Notes under the pieces: generated by a model
The model's database searches: none
Seen by the model: only the letters and a program-made list of their open reading frames with translations
Told to the model about the DNA's origin: nothing
Part shown: in pieces, positions 9,426-17,568 of the stretch
Layout of the letters: every line of letters starts with the position of its first letter
Position numbering within the stretch: the stretch's first letter is position 1
Assembly (NCBI RefSeq): GCF_013408795.1
Contig: NZ_JACCCC010000001.1
Location: forward strand, 744,001 to 808,000
Reading direction: 5' to 3'
Origin: Spinactinospora alkalitolerans
GTDB lineage: Bacteria > Actinomycetota > Actinomycetes > Streptosporangiales > Streptosporangiaceae
DNA: 64,000 nucleotides
Program-made: the position numbers and the translations under genes

Positions 9426-9860
9426 GGGCAACCACGTTATCCGGTCGCCGGCCGAGGGCGCTGCACGGCTCCGTCCGGGAGCATCGTGTCCGCCATTCTT
9501 GTCCACAGGAGATCCTGCGACCTCGGCCACCAGGGCTCGCGGTGAACGGGCGGCCCGTCGTGTGGCCGCAGGCCCGTTTCCCGAGGTGCCCGGCTCCGCG
9601 CGAAGCACACCGGATGCCCTTGTGCTCCAGACCGAAACCGCGGTTTCGGTGCGCGGTGAAGGCGGCGGGTCCGCTTCGCGCACGGGTGCGACGTCCACCT
9701 CAATGGGCCTTCGGCCGCGCGAGAGAACCGCACCCGCGCGAACCCCCTCCGGGGCCGGAGCACAAGACCCCCCGGGGCCAAGGACTCCCACCCTCCTGCC
9801 GAGGCAGGGCCGGGCGAAAACCCGTGGATAAATGTCGGCCTCGCCGTCTAGCGTGAGCGC
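9426..9860. promoter_or_regulatory. Divergent gap containing a perfect 20-bp palindrome
   Basis: No gene was seen in these 435 bp. A perfect palindrome (ACCGAAACCG plus its complement) occupies 9631-9650, about 210 bp from either flanking gene. It fits a dimeric regulator site better than a terminator because it has no loop. Both flanking genes start outward, so promoters for the DUF1707 gene and for the NodIJ-like exporter should lie here. Confidence 0.5.
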
Positions 9861-10814
9861 ATGACCTCGTCACGTCTCAAAGAGTCCATCGACGTGCCTT
9901 CAAGCACCACATCGCCGGCCATCGCCCTGCGCGGGGTGCGCAAGTCCTTCGGCGCCCTGGTCGCGGTGGACGGGCTCGATCTGGACGTGCCCGCGGGGAT
10001 CGTCCTCGGCCTGCTGGGCCCCAACGGCGCCGGGAAATCCACGACGATGCGCATGCTCACCGCGCAGAGCCGGGCCGACGCAGGGGAGATCTCCATCCTC
10101 GGCCACCGGATCCCGCGCGAGTCCAAGCGGGCCCGCGCGATCATGGGGGTCGTGCCTCAGCACGACAACCTCGACGAGGAGCTCACGGTCCGGGAGAACC
10201 TGGAGGTCTTCACCCACCTGTACCGCGTGCCGCGCCGGGAGCGCTCCGCAGCGGTGGAGCGGGCGCTGCGCATCGCGCACCTGGAGGACCGGCGCGACAC
10301 CCGCACCGACAAGCTCTCCGGGGGCATGCGCCGCCGCCTGCTCATCGCCCGCGGCCTGGTGCACCGGCCCCGCGTGGTGCTGCTCGACGAGCCCACCGTC
10401 GGCCTCGACCCGCAGGTCCGCCAGGAGCTGTGGGGGCTGGTCACCGGCCTGCGCGACGACGGCGTGACCGTGCTGATGTCCACCCACTACATCGAGGAGG
10501 CCGAACGGCTCTCCGACGAGGTGGCCCTCATGGCCAAGGGCAGGGTCGTCACGCGCGGAGGGCCGGCCGCGCTGATCAGCGAGTACGCCGGGGTGACCGT
10601 GGAGGAGTTCCCCGTCGTCGGCGGCGGAATCGAGGAGATGGAGGAGCGCGTCCACGCGGCCGGGCTCACCACCAGGCGCACCGGCGCCACGCTGTCGGTG
10701 CTGCGCGCCGAGGAGCTGCCCGAATCGGTGCGCGACGGGTTCGGCGGGGGCGTCCGCCGGGCCGCCAACCTGGAGGACGTGTTCGTGACGCTGACGGGAG
10801 AACGAGTCGAGTGA
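9861..10814 (+). CDS. NodI/DrrA-type ABC exporter ATPase
   Basis: A 317-residue ATPase with all ABC motifs: Walker A GPNGAGKST (about residue 54), Q-loop VVPQHDN (about 99), signature LSGGMRRR (about 153), Walker B VVLLDEPTVGLDP and switch His in STHYIEEAE. A C-terminal extension of about 90 residues is typical of the DrrA/NodI group, which drives export of drugs or lipo-oligosaccharides. It overlaps the following permease gene by 4 nt (GTGA). The ATG at 9861 is a few nt after a GAGCGC stretch, and a closer Shine-Dalgarno sequence is not obvious. Substrate unknown. Confidence 0.9.
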   Translation: MTSSRLKESIDVPSSTTSPAIALRGVRKSFGALVAVDGLDLDVPAGIVLGLLGPNGAGKSTTMRMLTAQSRADAGEISILGHRIPRESKRARAIMGVVPQHDNLDEELTVRENLEVFTHLYRVPRRERSAAVERALRIAHLEDRRDTRTDKLSGGMRRRLLIARGLVHRPRVVLLDEPTVGLDPQVRQELWGLVTGLRDDGVTVLMSTHYIEEAERLSDEVALMAKGRVVTRGGPAALISEYAGVTVEEFPVVGGGIEEMEERVHAAGLTTRRTGATLSVLRAEELPESVRDGFGGGVRRAANLEDVFVTLTGERVE

Positions 10815-11611
10815 CACTGGACAACCGCACGGCCGCCCGCCCGCCCGGCCGCTTCGAACTCGCCCCGGTCGCCGGCGTGCTCGCCCGCGAATGGGCGCTG
10901 TACCGCCGAAGCTGGGCGCCCACGACGTTCGCCGCGATCGTCGAGCCGGTCCTGTTCCTGCTCGCGTTCGGATTCGGGCTGGGCTCCCTGGTCGGGGCGA
11001 TCCGCGGCTACAGCTACATCGAATTCCTCGGCACCGGCATCGTGGGGGTGTCGGTGCTGTTCACCTCGATGTTCCCCGGTCTGATCGACACCTACGTGCG
11101 CCGGGTCTTCCAGCACACCTACGACGGGATGCTCGCCGCACCGGTCGACGTGCGTGAACTGGTCACCGCCGAGGCCACCTGGATCGCGCTGAAGGCCGGC
11201 GTCTACAGTTGCGCCCCGCTGCTGGTGGCGATCGGCTTCGGTCTACCGCCCGCACCCGGCATGCTGATCGTGCCGTTCGTCGCGTTCGTCACCGGCTTCG
11301 GGTTCGCGTTGATGGGCATCTGGCTGTCGGCCGTGGTCCCCTCGATCAAGACGATGGACTACATCATCTCCGGTCTGATCACGCCGCTGTTCCTCATCGC
11401 CGGCACCTTCTTCCCGCTGGACAACCTGCCGTCCTGGGCGCAGACCCTGGCAGCGGTCAACCCGCTCTACCACTGCGTCGAACTGGTCCGCGGCGCGGCC
11501 TTCGGCATGAGCCCGCTGGTCGGCCTCGGCCACTTCGCGGCCATCCTGGTGTTCGTGGCCGTGGTGTGGAGCCTCGCGGTGCTGCAGATGCGCCGTCGAC
11601 TGATCGACTGA
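10811..11611 (+). CDS. NodJ-like ABC-2 permease
   Basis: A 266-residue permease partners the preceding ATPase and starts at the GTG overlapping its stop codon. After REWALYRRSW come about six helices. The signature region LAAPVDVRELVTAEATW follows the second helix, and the late motif GTFFPLDNLPSWAQTLAAVNPLYHCVELVRG is the hallmark of the ABC-2/NodJ/DrrB family. It forms the membrane channel for export of an unknown, probably lipophilic or glycolipid, substrate. A stem with a long loop follows 10 nt after the stop. Confidence 0.88.
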   Translation: MTLDNRTAARPPGRFELAPVAGVLAREWALYRRSWAPTTFAAIVEPVLFLLAFGFGLGSLVGAIRGYSYIEFLGTGIVGVSVLFTSMFPGLIDTYVRRVFQHTYDGMLAAPVDVRELVTAEATWIALKAGVYSCAPLLVAIGFGLPPAPGMLIVPFVAFVTGFGFALMGIWLSAVVPSIKTMDYIISGLITPLFLIAGTFFPLDNLPSWAQTLAAVNPLYHCVELVRGAAFGMSPLVGLGHFAAILVFVAVVWSLAVLQMRRRLID

Positions 11612-11620
11612 CGGCCGCGA

Positions 11621-11674
11621 CGGCGCCCCATAGGCCTCCCCGCCGGTGAACAGCGAAACGCCCATGGGGCGCCG
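11621..11674 (+). terminator. Long-loop hairpin after the NodIJ-like pair
   Basis: Arms 11621-11631 and 11664-11674 are perfectly complementary (11 bp) with a 32-nt loop. They lie between the exporter operon and the Liv operon. The stem could end transcription, but the large loop makes this less certain. Confidence 0.45.
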
Positions 11675-11694
11675 ACACATATCCGCGGCCCGAA

Positions 11695-11713
11695 ATATGG
11701 TGCAGCACCATAT
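11695..11713. promoter_or_regulatory. Perfect 19-bp palindrome upstream of the Liv operon (candidate operator)
   Basis: The sequence ATATGGTGC, A, GCACCATAT is a perfect inverted repeat with 9-bp arms, ending 79 bp before the start codon of the substrate-binding lipoprotein. Length and symmetry suit a dimeric repressor of the GntR or TetR type. No regulator gene is encoded next to the operon. Confidence 0.6.
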
Positions 11714-11792
11714 GTGAATCGGCTCACGGTTTCTCTACCTTCGGCTCAAACATCCCCTGAGCGCCGCCCGCTCCGGGCCGGCTGGAGGAACC

Positions 11793-12986
11793 ATGCGTCG
11801 ACTGCGCCACGCGATCGCACTGTGCACGGGGATCCTCGTGCTCGCGGCCTCGGGCTGCGGCAGCCCGCAATCGGCGGCCGACGGTTCGGACGGCTCCGAC
11901 GGCCCGATCAAGGTGGGCCTGGTCTACTCCGCCTCCGGGCCGCTCGCGACCTACGGCCTGCAGTACTACGAGGGCTTCCAGGCCGGCCTGGACCACGCCA
12001 CCGGCGGCACCGGGGAGGTCGACGGCCGCGCGATCGAGGTGTCGGTCGCCGACGGCGCCGGGGACCCCAACAAGGCGGTGGCCGCGGCCAAGGACCTGAT
12101 CGGCAAGGGAAGCACCATCATCGCCGGATCCACCTCCTCCGGCGTCGCGGTGCAGGTGGCGCCGGTGGCCGAGCAGAACGACGTGCTGTTCGTCTCCGGC
12201 CCCGCCGCCACGGACGAGATCACCGGCATCAACGACCACACCTTCCGGTCCGGGCGCCAGACCTACCAGGACATCCTCACCGCCCGGACGTTCCTGGAGG
12301 AGACGGAGGGCGGCGAGGTCGTGGTACTGGCCCAGCAGAACGCCTTCGGCCAGGACAACGTCGCTGCGGTCACCGAGGTCCTGGAGGCCGAAGGCGCCGA
12401 GGTCGGCGAGGTCCTCGCCCCGCCGGACAGCACCGACCTCACCCCCTTCGCCGACCAGGTGCGCCAGGCCGACCCCGACCTGCTGTTCGTGGCGTGGGCC
12501 GGCGAGACCGCCTCGGCGATGTGGCAGGCCCTGGACCAGCAGGGGGTCCTGGACGAGACGAAGGTGACCACCGGCCTCGACATCCGCGCCTCCTACCCCG
12601 TCTTCGGCGCGACCGGGGGCAGGATCGACTTCCTGTCGCACTACTTCGCCGGAGCCTCCGACACCGCCGCGGCCGAGGCCATGGCCGAGGGCGTGGCCGA
12701 ACTCGGCGGCGAGGTCGACCTCTTCACCCCCGACGGGTTCACCGCGGCCCAGATGATCGTCCGGGCCGCCCAGGCCGGCGACGCCACCGAGGACAGGATC
12801 GCGGCGCTCGAAGGGTGGACGTTCGACGGCGTCAAGGGCGAGATCACCGTGCGCGCCGAGGACCACGCGCTGCTGCAGCCCATGTACCAGGTGCGGCTCA
12901 ACGGGTCCGGAACCGACGCCGAACCCGAACTCCTGGCCGAGGTCCCGGCCGGCGACGTCGAGCCGCCCGTCTCCGAGGCGTCCTGA
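11793..12986 (+). CDS. Liv-type ABC transporter substrate-binding lipoprotein
   Basis: A 397-residue lipoprotein binds the substrate outside the membrane for the ABC importer encoded by the next four genes. The signal peptide ends in lipobox LAASGC. The mature protein opens with IKVGLVYSASGPLATYGLQ, the start typical of the LivJ/periplasmic-binding-protein type 1 fold. GAGDPNKAVAAAKDLI, IIAGSTSSGVA and VLFVSGPA follow, as in branched-chain amino acid, amide and aromatic-acid binding proteins. GGAGG lies close before the ATG. Two perfect palindromic half-sites lie upstream. Specificity cannot be assigned; the downstream hydrolases hint at carboxylic or hydroxy acids rather than amino acids. 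Confidence 0.92.
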   Translation: MRRLRHAIALCTGILVLAASGCGSPQSAADGSDGSDGPIKVGLVYSASGPLATYGLQYYEGFQAGLDHATGGTGEVDGRAIEVSVADGAGDPNKAVAAAKDLIGKGSTIIAGSTSSGVAVQVAPVAEQNDVLFVSGPAATDEITGINDHTFRSGRQTYQDILTARTFLEETEGGEVVVLAQQNAFGQDNVAAVTEVLEAEGAEVGEVLAPPDSTDLTPFADQVRQADPDLLFVAWAGETASAMWQALDQQGVLDETKVTTGLDIRASYPVFGATGGRIDFLSHYFAGASDTAAAEAMAEGVAELGGEVDLFTPDGFTAAQMIVRAAQAGDATEDRIAALEGWTFDGVKGEITVRAEDHALLQPMYQVRLNGSGTDAEPELLAEVPAGDVEPPVSEAS

Positions 12987-13780
12987 TGACCGGGCCCGCG
13001 CGCGCAGCGGCGCACCACGGGACGGCACCCGGCGCCGCCCCGCCGGTGCTGCGGCTGCACGACCTCACCTGGTCGGTCGGCGGCGCCACCATCGTCGACG
13101 GAATCGACATGGCGGTCGTCCAGGGCGAGTTCCTGGCCGTCATCGGCCCCAACGGCGCCGGCAAGACCTCCATGTTCAACCTGGTCTCCGGCCTCACCCG
13201 GCCCACGCGCGGCCGGATCGAACTGGACGGCGTCGACATCACCCGCGAACCCCCGCACCGCAGGGCGGCCCGCGGCCTCGGCCGCACGTTCCAGACCTCC
13301 AGCGTCTTCACCGACATGACGGTCGCCGAGAACGTCGGGCTGGCGGAGCAGATACGCGCCGGCGGCTCGCTCCGGCTCTGGCGGCGGGCCCGGACCTCCG
13401 ACGCCGCCGTGCGCCCGATGCTCGACCTGGTCCGGCTGGGCCACCGCGCCGCGACGCCGGCCGGGGACCTCTCCCACGGGGACAAGCGCAAGCTCGAACT
13501 CGCGCTGCTGCTCGCCCGCGACCCGCGCCTGATCCTGCTGGACGAGCCGATGGCCGGCGTCAGCGCCGCCGAGGTCCCCGAACTCACCGCGGTGATCCGC
13601 GACGTCCACCGCGAACAGCAGCGGACCGTGCTCATGGTGGAGCACCACATGGACGTGCTCCTGGACATGGCCGACCGGCTGGCCGTCCTGCACCACGGCT
13701 CGCTGCTGGCCCTGGACCGCCCGGACCGGGCCATGGCCGACCACGAGGTGCAGGCCGCCTACCTGGGGGACGCACCATGA
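12986..13780 (+). CDS. Liv-type ABC importer ATPase (LivG family)
   Basis: A 264-residue ATPase of the LivG group. It has Walker A GPNGAGKTS near residue 54, the LivG-typical GRTFQTSSVFTDMTVAENV near 96, Walker B LILLDEPMAGVSAAE and the switch region MVEHHMDVL. The usual signature LSxGQ is replaced by LSHGDKRKLELA, which is normal for LivG relatives. Translation starts on the ATG in TGATG at the end of the lipoprotein gene, and its own stop overlaps the LivF-type gene. Its role is to power import together with the other ATPase. The N-terminal 20 residues are unusually Ala/Gly/Pro-rich. Confidence 0.92.
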   Translation: MTGPARAAAHHGTAPGAAPPVLRLHDLTWSVGGATIVDGIDMAVVQGEFLAVIGPNGAGKTSMFNLVSGLTRPTRGRIELDGVDITREPPHRRAARGLGRTFQTSSVFTDMTVAENVGLAEQIRAGGSLRLWRRARTSDAAVRPMLDLVRLGHRAATPAGDLSHGDKRKLELALLLARDPRLILLDEPMAGVSAAEVPELTAVIRDVHREQQRTVLMVEHHMDVLLDMADRLAVLHHGSLLALDRPDRAMADHEVQAAYLGDAP

Positions 13781-14508
13781 CGGCGCGCCCCCTCGTCACA
13801 GTCGACGACCTGCACGTCCGGATCGGCGGTTCGCACATCCTGCAGGGCGTCTCCTTCACCGTCGCCGACCGCGGCGTCACCGCGCTGCTCGGCCGCAACG
13901 GCGTCGGCAAGACCACCACGGTCAGGGCGCTGCTCGGACTGGTGCCGCGGACCGGGCGCGTCACCATGGACGGCCGCGACATCAGCGGCGAGGCCACGCA
14001 CGTGATCACCCGCCGCGGCATCGGCTACGTGCCCGAGGACCGGGGCGTCTTCTCCGCGCTCACGGTCGCCGAGAACCTGCGGCTGGCCGAACGCCCCGGC
14101 GCCGAACCCCGCTACGGGCTCGTCCACGAGCTCTTCCCCGAACTCGCCGGGCGCGCCTCCCAGCCCGCCGGGACCCTCTCCGGCGGGCAGCAGCAGATGC
14201 TCGCGATCGGCAGGGTCCTGCTCAACGACAACCGGCTCATCGTGGTCGACGAACCGACCAAGGGACTGGCGCCGCGCGTCGTCGGCGAGGTCGCGGCCGC
14301 ACTGGAGCGCGCGGCCCGGACCGCGCCGATCCTGCTGGTGGAGCAGAACCTGCCGCTGGTGCGGCGGCTCGCCCACGACGCCGCGGTGCTCGACGCCGGC
14401 AGGGTCGTGTTCACCGGCACCACCGCCGACCTGCTCGGCGACGCCCGGCGCACCCGCGAGTTCCTCGGCGTCGCCAAGACCACGACCACCCCGGGGCAGG
14501 TGCCATGA
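13777..14508 (+). CDS. Liv-type ABC importer ATPase (LivF family)
   Basis: A 243-residue second ATPase. It has Walker A GRNGVGKTT near residue 38, the LivF-typical YVPEDRGVFSALTVAENL, signature TLSGGQQQML near 130, Walker B LIVVDEPTKGLAP and ILLVEQNLPLVRRLAH. It overlaps both neighbours by 4 nt, so the whole set is made from one message with coupled translation. It pairs with the LivG-type ATPase to drive the LivH/LivM-type channel. Confidence 0.93.
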   Translation: MTARPLVTVDDLHVRIGGSHILQGVSFTVADRGVTALLGRNGVGKTTTVRALLGLVPRTGRVTMDGRDISGEATHVITRRGIGYVPEDRGVFSALTVAENLRLAERPGAEPRYGLVHELFPELAGRASQPAGTLSGGQQQMLAIGRVLLNDNRLIVVDEPTKGLAPRVVGEVAAALERAARTAPILLVEQNLPLVRRLAHDAAVLDAGRVVFTGTTADLLGDARRTREFLGVAKTTTTPGQVP

Positions 14509-15398
14509 GTACGTTCGTGCTGCTCGTCGTGACCGGGCTCGGCCTCGGCGCGCTGTACTTCCTGATCGCCTCCGGGCTGTCGCTCATCTTCGGCCTGATG
14601 GACGTGCTGAACTTCGCCCACGGGGCCTTCCTGTCGATCGGCGCCTACGGCACCTGGTGGGCCGCGGCCCACCTGCCCGGCGCCGGCGGCGACGGCCCCG
14701 GCTTCCTGCTCGCGGTCGCGTTCGGGGTGGCGGCCGGCACCCTCGCCGCCACGGCCGTCGAGCTGGGGGTGATCCGCCCGCTCTACGGCCGGCACCGCGA
14801 GCAGATCCTGGTGACGGTCGGCCTCAGCCTCGCCACCCCCGCGCTGCTGCAGGCCGTCTGGGGCGCGGATCCGCTGCCGTTCCCCCGGCCCGAGCTGGTC
14901 TCGGGGACGCTGCCCGTCCTCGGCGCGGCCATCCCCAGGGACCGCTTCCTGCTCATCGTCGCGGCCGCCGCCGTGCTGCTCGCCCTGAAGGCGTTCGGCA
15001 GCAGGACCCGCTACGGGCTGATCGTGCGCGCCGGCGTGCAGGACCGGTCCATGGTGACCGCGCTGGGCATCGACGTCCGCACGGCCTTCACCCTGGTCTT
15101 CGCCATCGGCGGGGCCGCGGCGGCGCTGGCCGGCGCGCTCGGCGGCCTGTACTTCGGCGTCGTCACCCCCACTCAGGGCGTCTCGCTGCTGATCTTCGCG
15201 TTCATCGTGGTCGTCATCGGCGGGACCACGTCGGTGACCGGATGCGCCGTCGCATCCGTCGCCGTGGGGCTGGTCCAGCAGTTCGCGAACTACTACACCG
15301 TGTCCGGACTCGGCGACATCGCCGTGGTCGCGGTCCTCGCCGCGGTGCTGCTGACCCGCGGCGGCGGGCTCGTCGTCAACGCAGGGAGGACGGCATGA
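14505..15398 (+). CDS. Liv-type ABC importer permease (LivH family)
   Basis: A 297-residue permease with about eight hydrophobic helices. LYFLIASGLSLIFGLMDVLNFAHGAFLSIGAY near the N-terminus is the classic LivH start. The coupling motif around residue 185 (ALGIDVRTAFTLVFAIGGAAAALAGALGG) and FIVVVIGGTTSVTG near the C-terminus are also standard. ATG 14505 overlaps the preceding stop. It forms half of the membrane channel. Confidence 0.93.
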   Translation: MSTFVLLVVTGLGLGALYFLIASGLSLIFGLMDVLNFAHGAFLSIGAYGTWWAAAHLPGAGGDGPGFLLAVAFGVAAGTLAATAVELGVIRPLYGRHREQILVTVGLSLATPALLQAVWGADPLPFPRPELVSGTLPVLGAAIPRDRFLLIVAAAAVLLALKAFGSRTRYGLIVRAGVQDRSMVTALGIDVRTAFTLVFAIGGAAAALAGALGGLYFGVVTPTQGVSLLIFAFIVVVIGGTTSVTGCAVASVAVGLVQQFANYYTVSGLGDIAVVAVLAAVLLTRGGGLVVNAGRTA

Positions 15399-16507
15399 AC
15401 ACCAGGACCGAGGCCGGACCCGAGCCGCTGACCCGCGCCACCGCGCCGCGGCGCGAGCCGGCCCCGGCGCTGCGCGCACGGCTGCGCCCGTGGCTGCCGA
15501 CGGCGATCACGGCCGCCGCGCTGCTCTGCCTGCCCTACTCCACGCTGCGCCTCCCCGGCCTGTTCGACGGGCCGCTCAACAGTCCCGCCACGCTGCAGCT
15601 CCTCGCCACCTGCCTGGTGTTCGCGGGCCTGGCGACCAGCTACGACCTGCTCTACGGCAGGCTGGGGCTGCTGTCCTTCGGCCACGCGCTGTACTTCGCA
15701 GCCGGGGCCTACGCGGCCGCGCTGCTGATGCACCACCTGCGGCTGCCGCTGGCGTGGTCGGCGCTCATCGCCGTCGCGGCCGGCACGGCGCTCGCCGTGC
15801 TGCTGGGCGCGGTCTCGCTGCGCGTCTCCGGCATCGCCCTGGCCATGGTCACCCTGGCGTTCGCGCAGGCGGGCTCGATCCTCATCGCGCGCGACCCCGG
15901 CCGGGCGACGGGCGGCGAGGAGGGCCTGTCGCTGGACACCGCGCTGGTCCCCGGCGCACTGATCGGCGTGGTCAACACCGTCAACCTCTACTGGATCGCG
16001 CTGGGCTACGCCGCGGTCGCCCTGGCCGTGGTGTGGTGGCTGGCGGCCTCGCCGATCGGGCGGGTCTGGAACGGGATCCGGGCCAACGAGCAGCGCGTCT
16101 CGGTGCTGGGCCTCAACCCCTACCCGTTCAAGCTGATCGGGTTCGTCGTCGGCGCCGCGCTCGCCTCGCTGGGCGGCGTCGTCTTCCTGCTGGTGGCCGG
16201 CGGCGTCACCCCCGCCGTCAGCACGGCGGAGTTCACCCTCACCCTGCTGGTGATGGTGTCGCTCGGCGGCGCGGGGACCCGGTGGGGGCCGGTGCTCGGC
16301 GGCGTCCTCTACACCTACGTCGACCACCGGCTCGTCCAACTGTCGGGGGCGCCGGCGTTCGACGCGCTGCCGCCGGTGCTGCGCGCACCGCTGTCGCAGC
16401 CGCTGTTCATCCTGGGCCTGCTGTTCGTGGCCGCGGTGTTCTTCTTCCCCGGCGGCCTCGCCGCGCTGCCCGGACGGGTGCGGGCGCGGTGGTCCCGAGG
16501 ATCATGA
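15395..16507 (+). CDS. Liv-type ABC importer permease (LivM family)
   Basis: A 370-residue permease completes the importer. A disordered, charged N-terminus of about 35 residues precedes the first helix. YDLLYGRLGLLSFGHALYFAAGAY is the LivM counterpart of the LivH start, and VWNGIRANEQRVSVLGLNPYPFKLIGFVVGAALASLGG contains the ATPase-contact loop. Start ATG 15395 overlaps the LivH-type stop by 4 nt and sits after GGGAGGA. A 143-nt gap separates it from the following hydrolase gene. Confidence 0.93.
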   Translation: MNTRTEAGPEPLTRATAPRREPAPALRARLRPWLPTAITAAALLCLPYSTLRLPGLFDGPLNSPATLQLLATCLVFAGLATSYDLLYGRLGLLSFGHALYFAAGAYAAALLMHHLRLPLAWSALIAVAAGTALAVLLGAVSLRVSGIALAMVTLAFAQAGSILIARDPGRATGGEEGLSLDTALVPGALIGVVNTVNLYWIALGYAAVALAVVWWLAASPIGRVWNGIRANEQRVSVLGLNPYPFKLIGFVVGAALASLGGVVFLLVAGGVTPAVSTAEFTLTLLVMVSLGGAGTRWGPVLGGVLYTYVDHRLVQLSGAPAFDALPPVLRAPLSQPLFILGLLFVAAVFFFPGGLAALPGRVRARWSRGS

Positions 16508-16650
16508 CGCGGAGGGAGCGGGCGGGCACGGGGCACAGCGAGGCCGAGGTCCCCGGGGGAACCCCTTGCTTCAAGTCAAGCCGACCTCGGGACCGCGGCG
16601 CCACCCCGGAAACCACCACTGTGTACGACCACGAACGTCAGGAGAGTGCG

Positions 16651-17523
16651 GTGCGGACGACGGAACAGGCGGTCCCCCTCGACGACGGTGATCTCGCGGT
16701 CACCGCGTGGGGGGACGCGGCGGCCACCCCGGTGGTCGCCGTCCACGGCATCACCGCCAACGGCCGCTCCTTCGGCCGGGTCGCGGCCGAACTCGCCGCC
16801 GGAGTCTCCCCGATCCCCCTGCTGGCGCCCGACCTGCGCGGGCGCGGGCGCAGCCGGGACCTCCCCGGCCCCTACGGCCTGGGCCGGCACGTCGACGACC
16901 TGATCGCGCTGCTGGACCACCGCGGCGTCGACCGCACCGTCCTCGCCGGCCACTCCATGGGCGCGTTCGTGGCCTGCCTGGCCGCGGTCCGCCACCCCGA
17001 CCGGATCGCCGGCGCGGTCCTCGTCGACGGCGGGTACGGGCTGCGGGTCCCGGCCGGGACCGACATCAGGGCGGTCCTGGGCCCGGCCATGGCACGGCTG
17101 GACATGGTCTTCGCCGGGGCCGACGCCTACCGGGAGTTCTGGCGGGCCCACCCGGCCTTCGCCGGGCGCTGGACCCCCGAGATCGACGCCTACGTGCTGC
17201 GCGACCTGATCGGCGAGCCCCCTGAAATGCGTTCGGCCTGCGTGCCGGAGGCGGTCCGCGCCGACGGCGCGCAGGTGCTGGAGGATCCCGAGACGCTCGA
17301 CGCGGTCCATCGGCTGCCCTGCCCCGCGCGGCTGCTGTGGGCGGCGCGCGGCCTCATGGACGAGTCGCCGGGCCTCTACACCCCGCACCTGCTCTCGTCC
17401 CTGGCCGACAGCGGGATCGGGCTGGTCGAGCTGGCCGACGACAACCACTACTCGGTGCTGTTCTCCGCGGCGGCCGCCGTCGTCGCGGCCCAGATCCGGG
17501 CCGTCGTCCAGGAGGTGATGTAG
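16651..17523 (+). CDS. Alpha/beta-fold hydrolase
   Basis: A 290-residue cytoplasmic hydrolase. The oxyanion region VVAVHGITANG is at about residue 30, nucleophile elbow GHSMGA near 103, LLAPDLRGRGRS near 62 and a C-terminal DDNHYSVLF supplying the likely catalytic His. There is no signal peptide. GTG 16651 was chosen because GGAGA lies five nt upstream; GTG 16621 is in frame but unsupported. It follows the Liv importer and precedes the secreted depolymerase-like esterase in the same direction. An intracellular ester or lactone hydrolysis step on an imported compound is a reasonable inference. Confidence 0.82.
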   Translation: MRTTEQAVPLDDGDLAVTAWGDAAATPVVAVHGITANGRSFGRVAAELAAGVSPIPLLAPDLRGRGRSRDLPGPYGLGRHVDDLIALLDHRGVDRTVLAGHSMGAFVACLAAVRHPDRIAGAVLVDGGYGLRVPAGTDIRAVLGPAMARLDMVFAGADAYREFWRAHPAFAGRWTPEIDAYVLRDLIGEPPEMRSACVPEAVRADGAQVLEDPETLDAVHRLPCPARLLWAARGLMDESPGLYTPHLLSSLADSGIGLVELADDNHYSVLFSAAAAVVAAQIRAVVQEVM

Positions 17524-17568
17524 CGGGCCCGCAGAGCAGAGGAAAAACCCCTTCCCCCGGAGGTTCCA

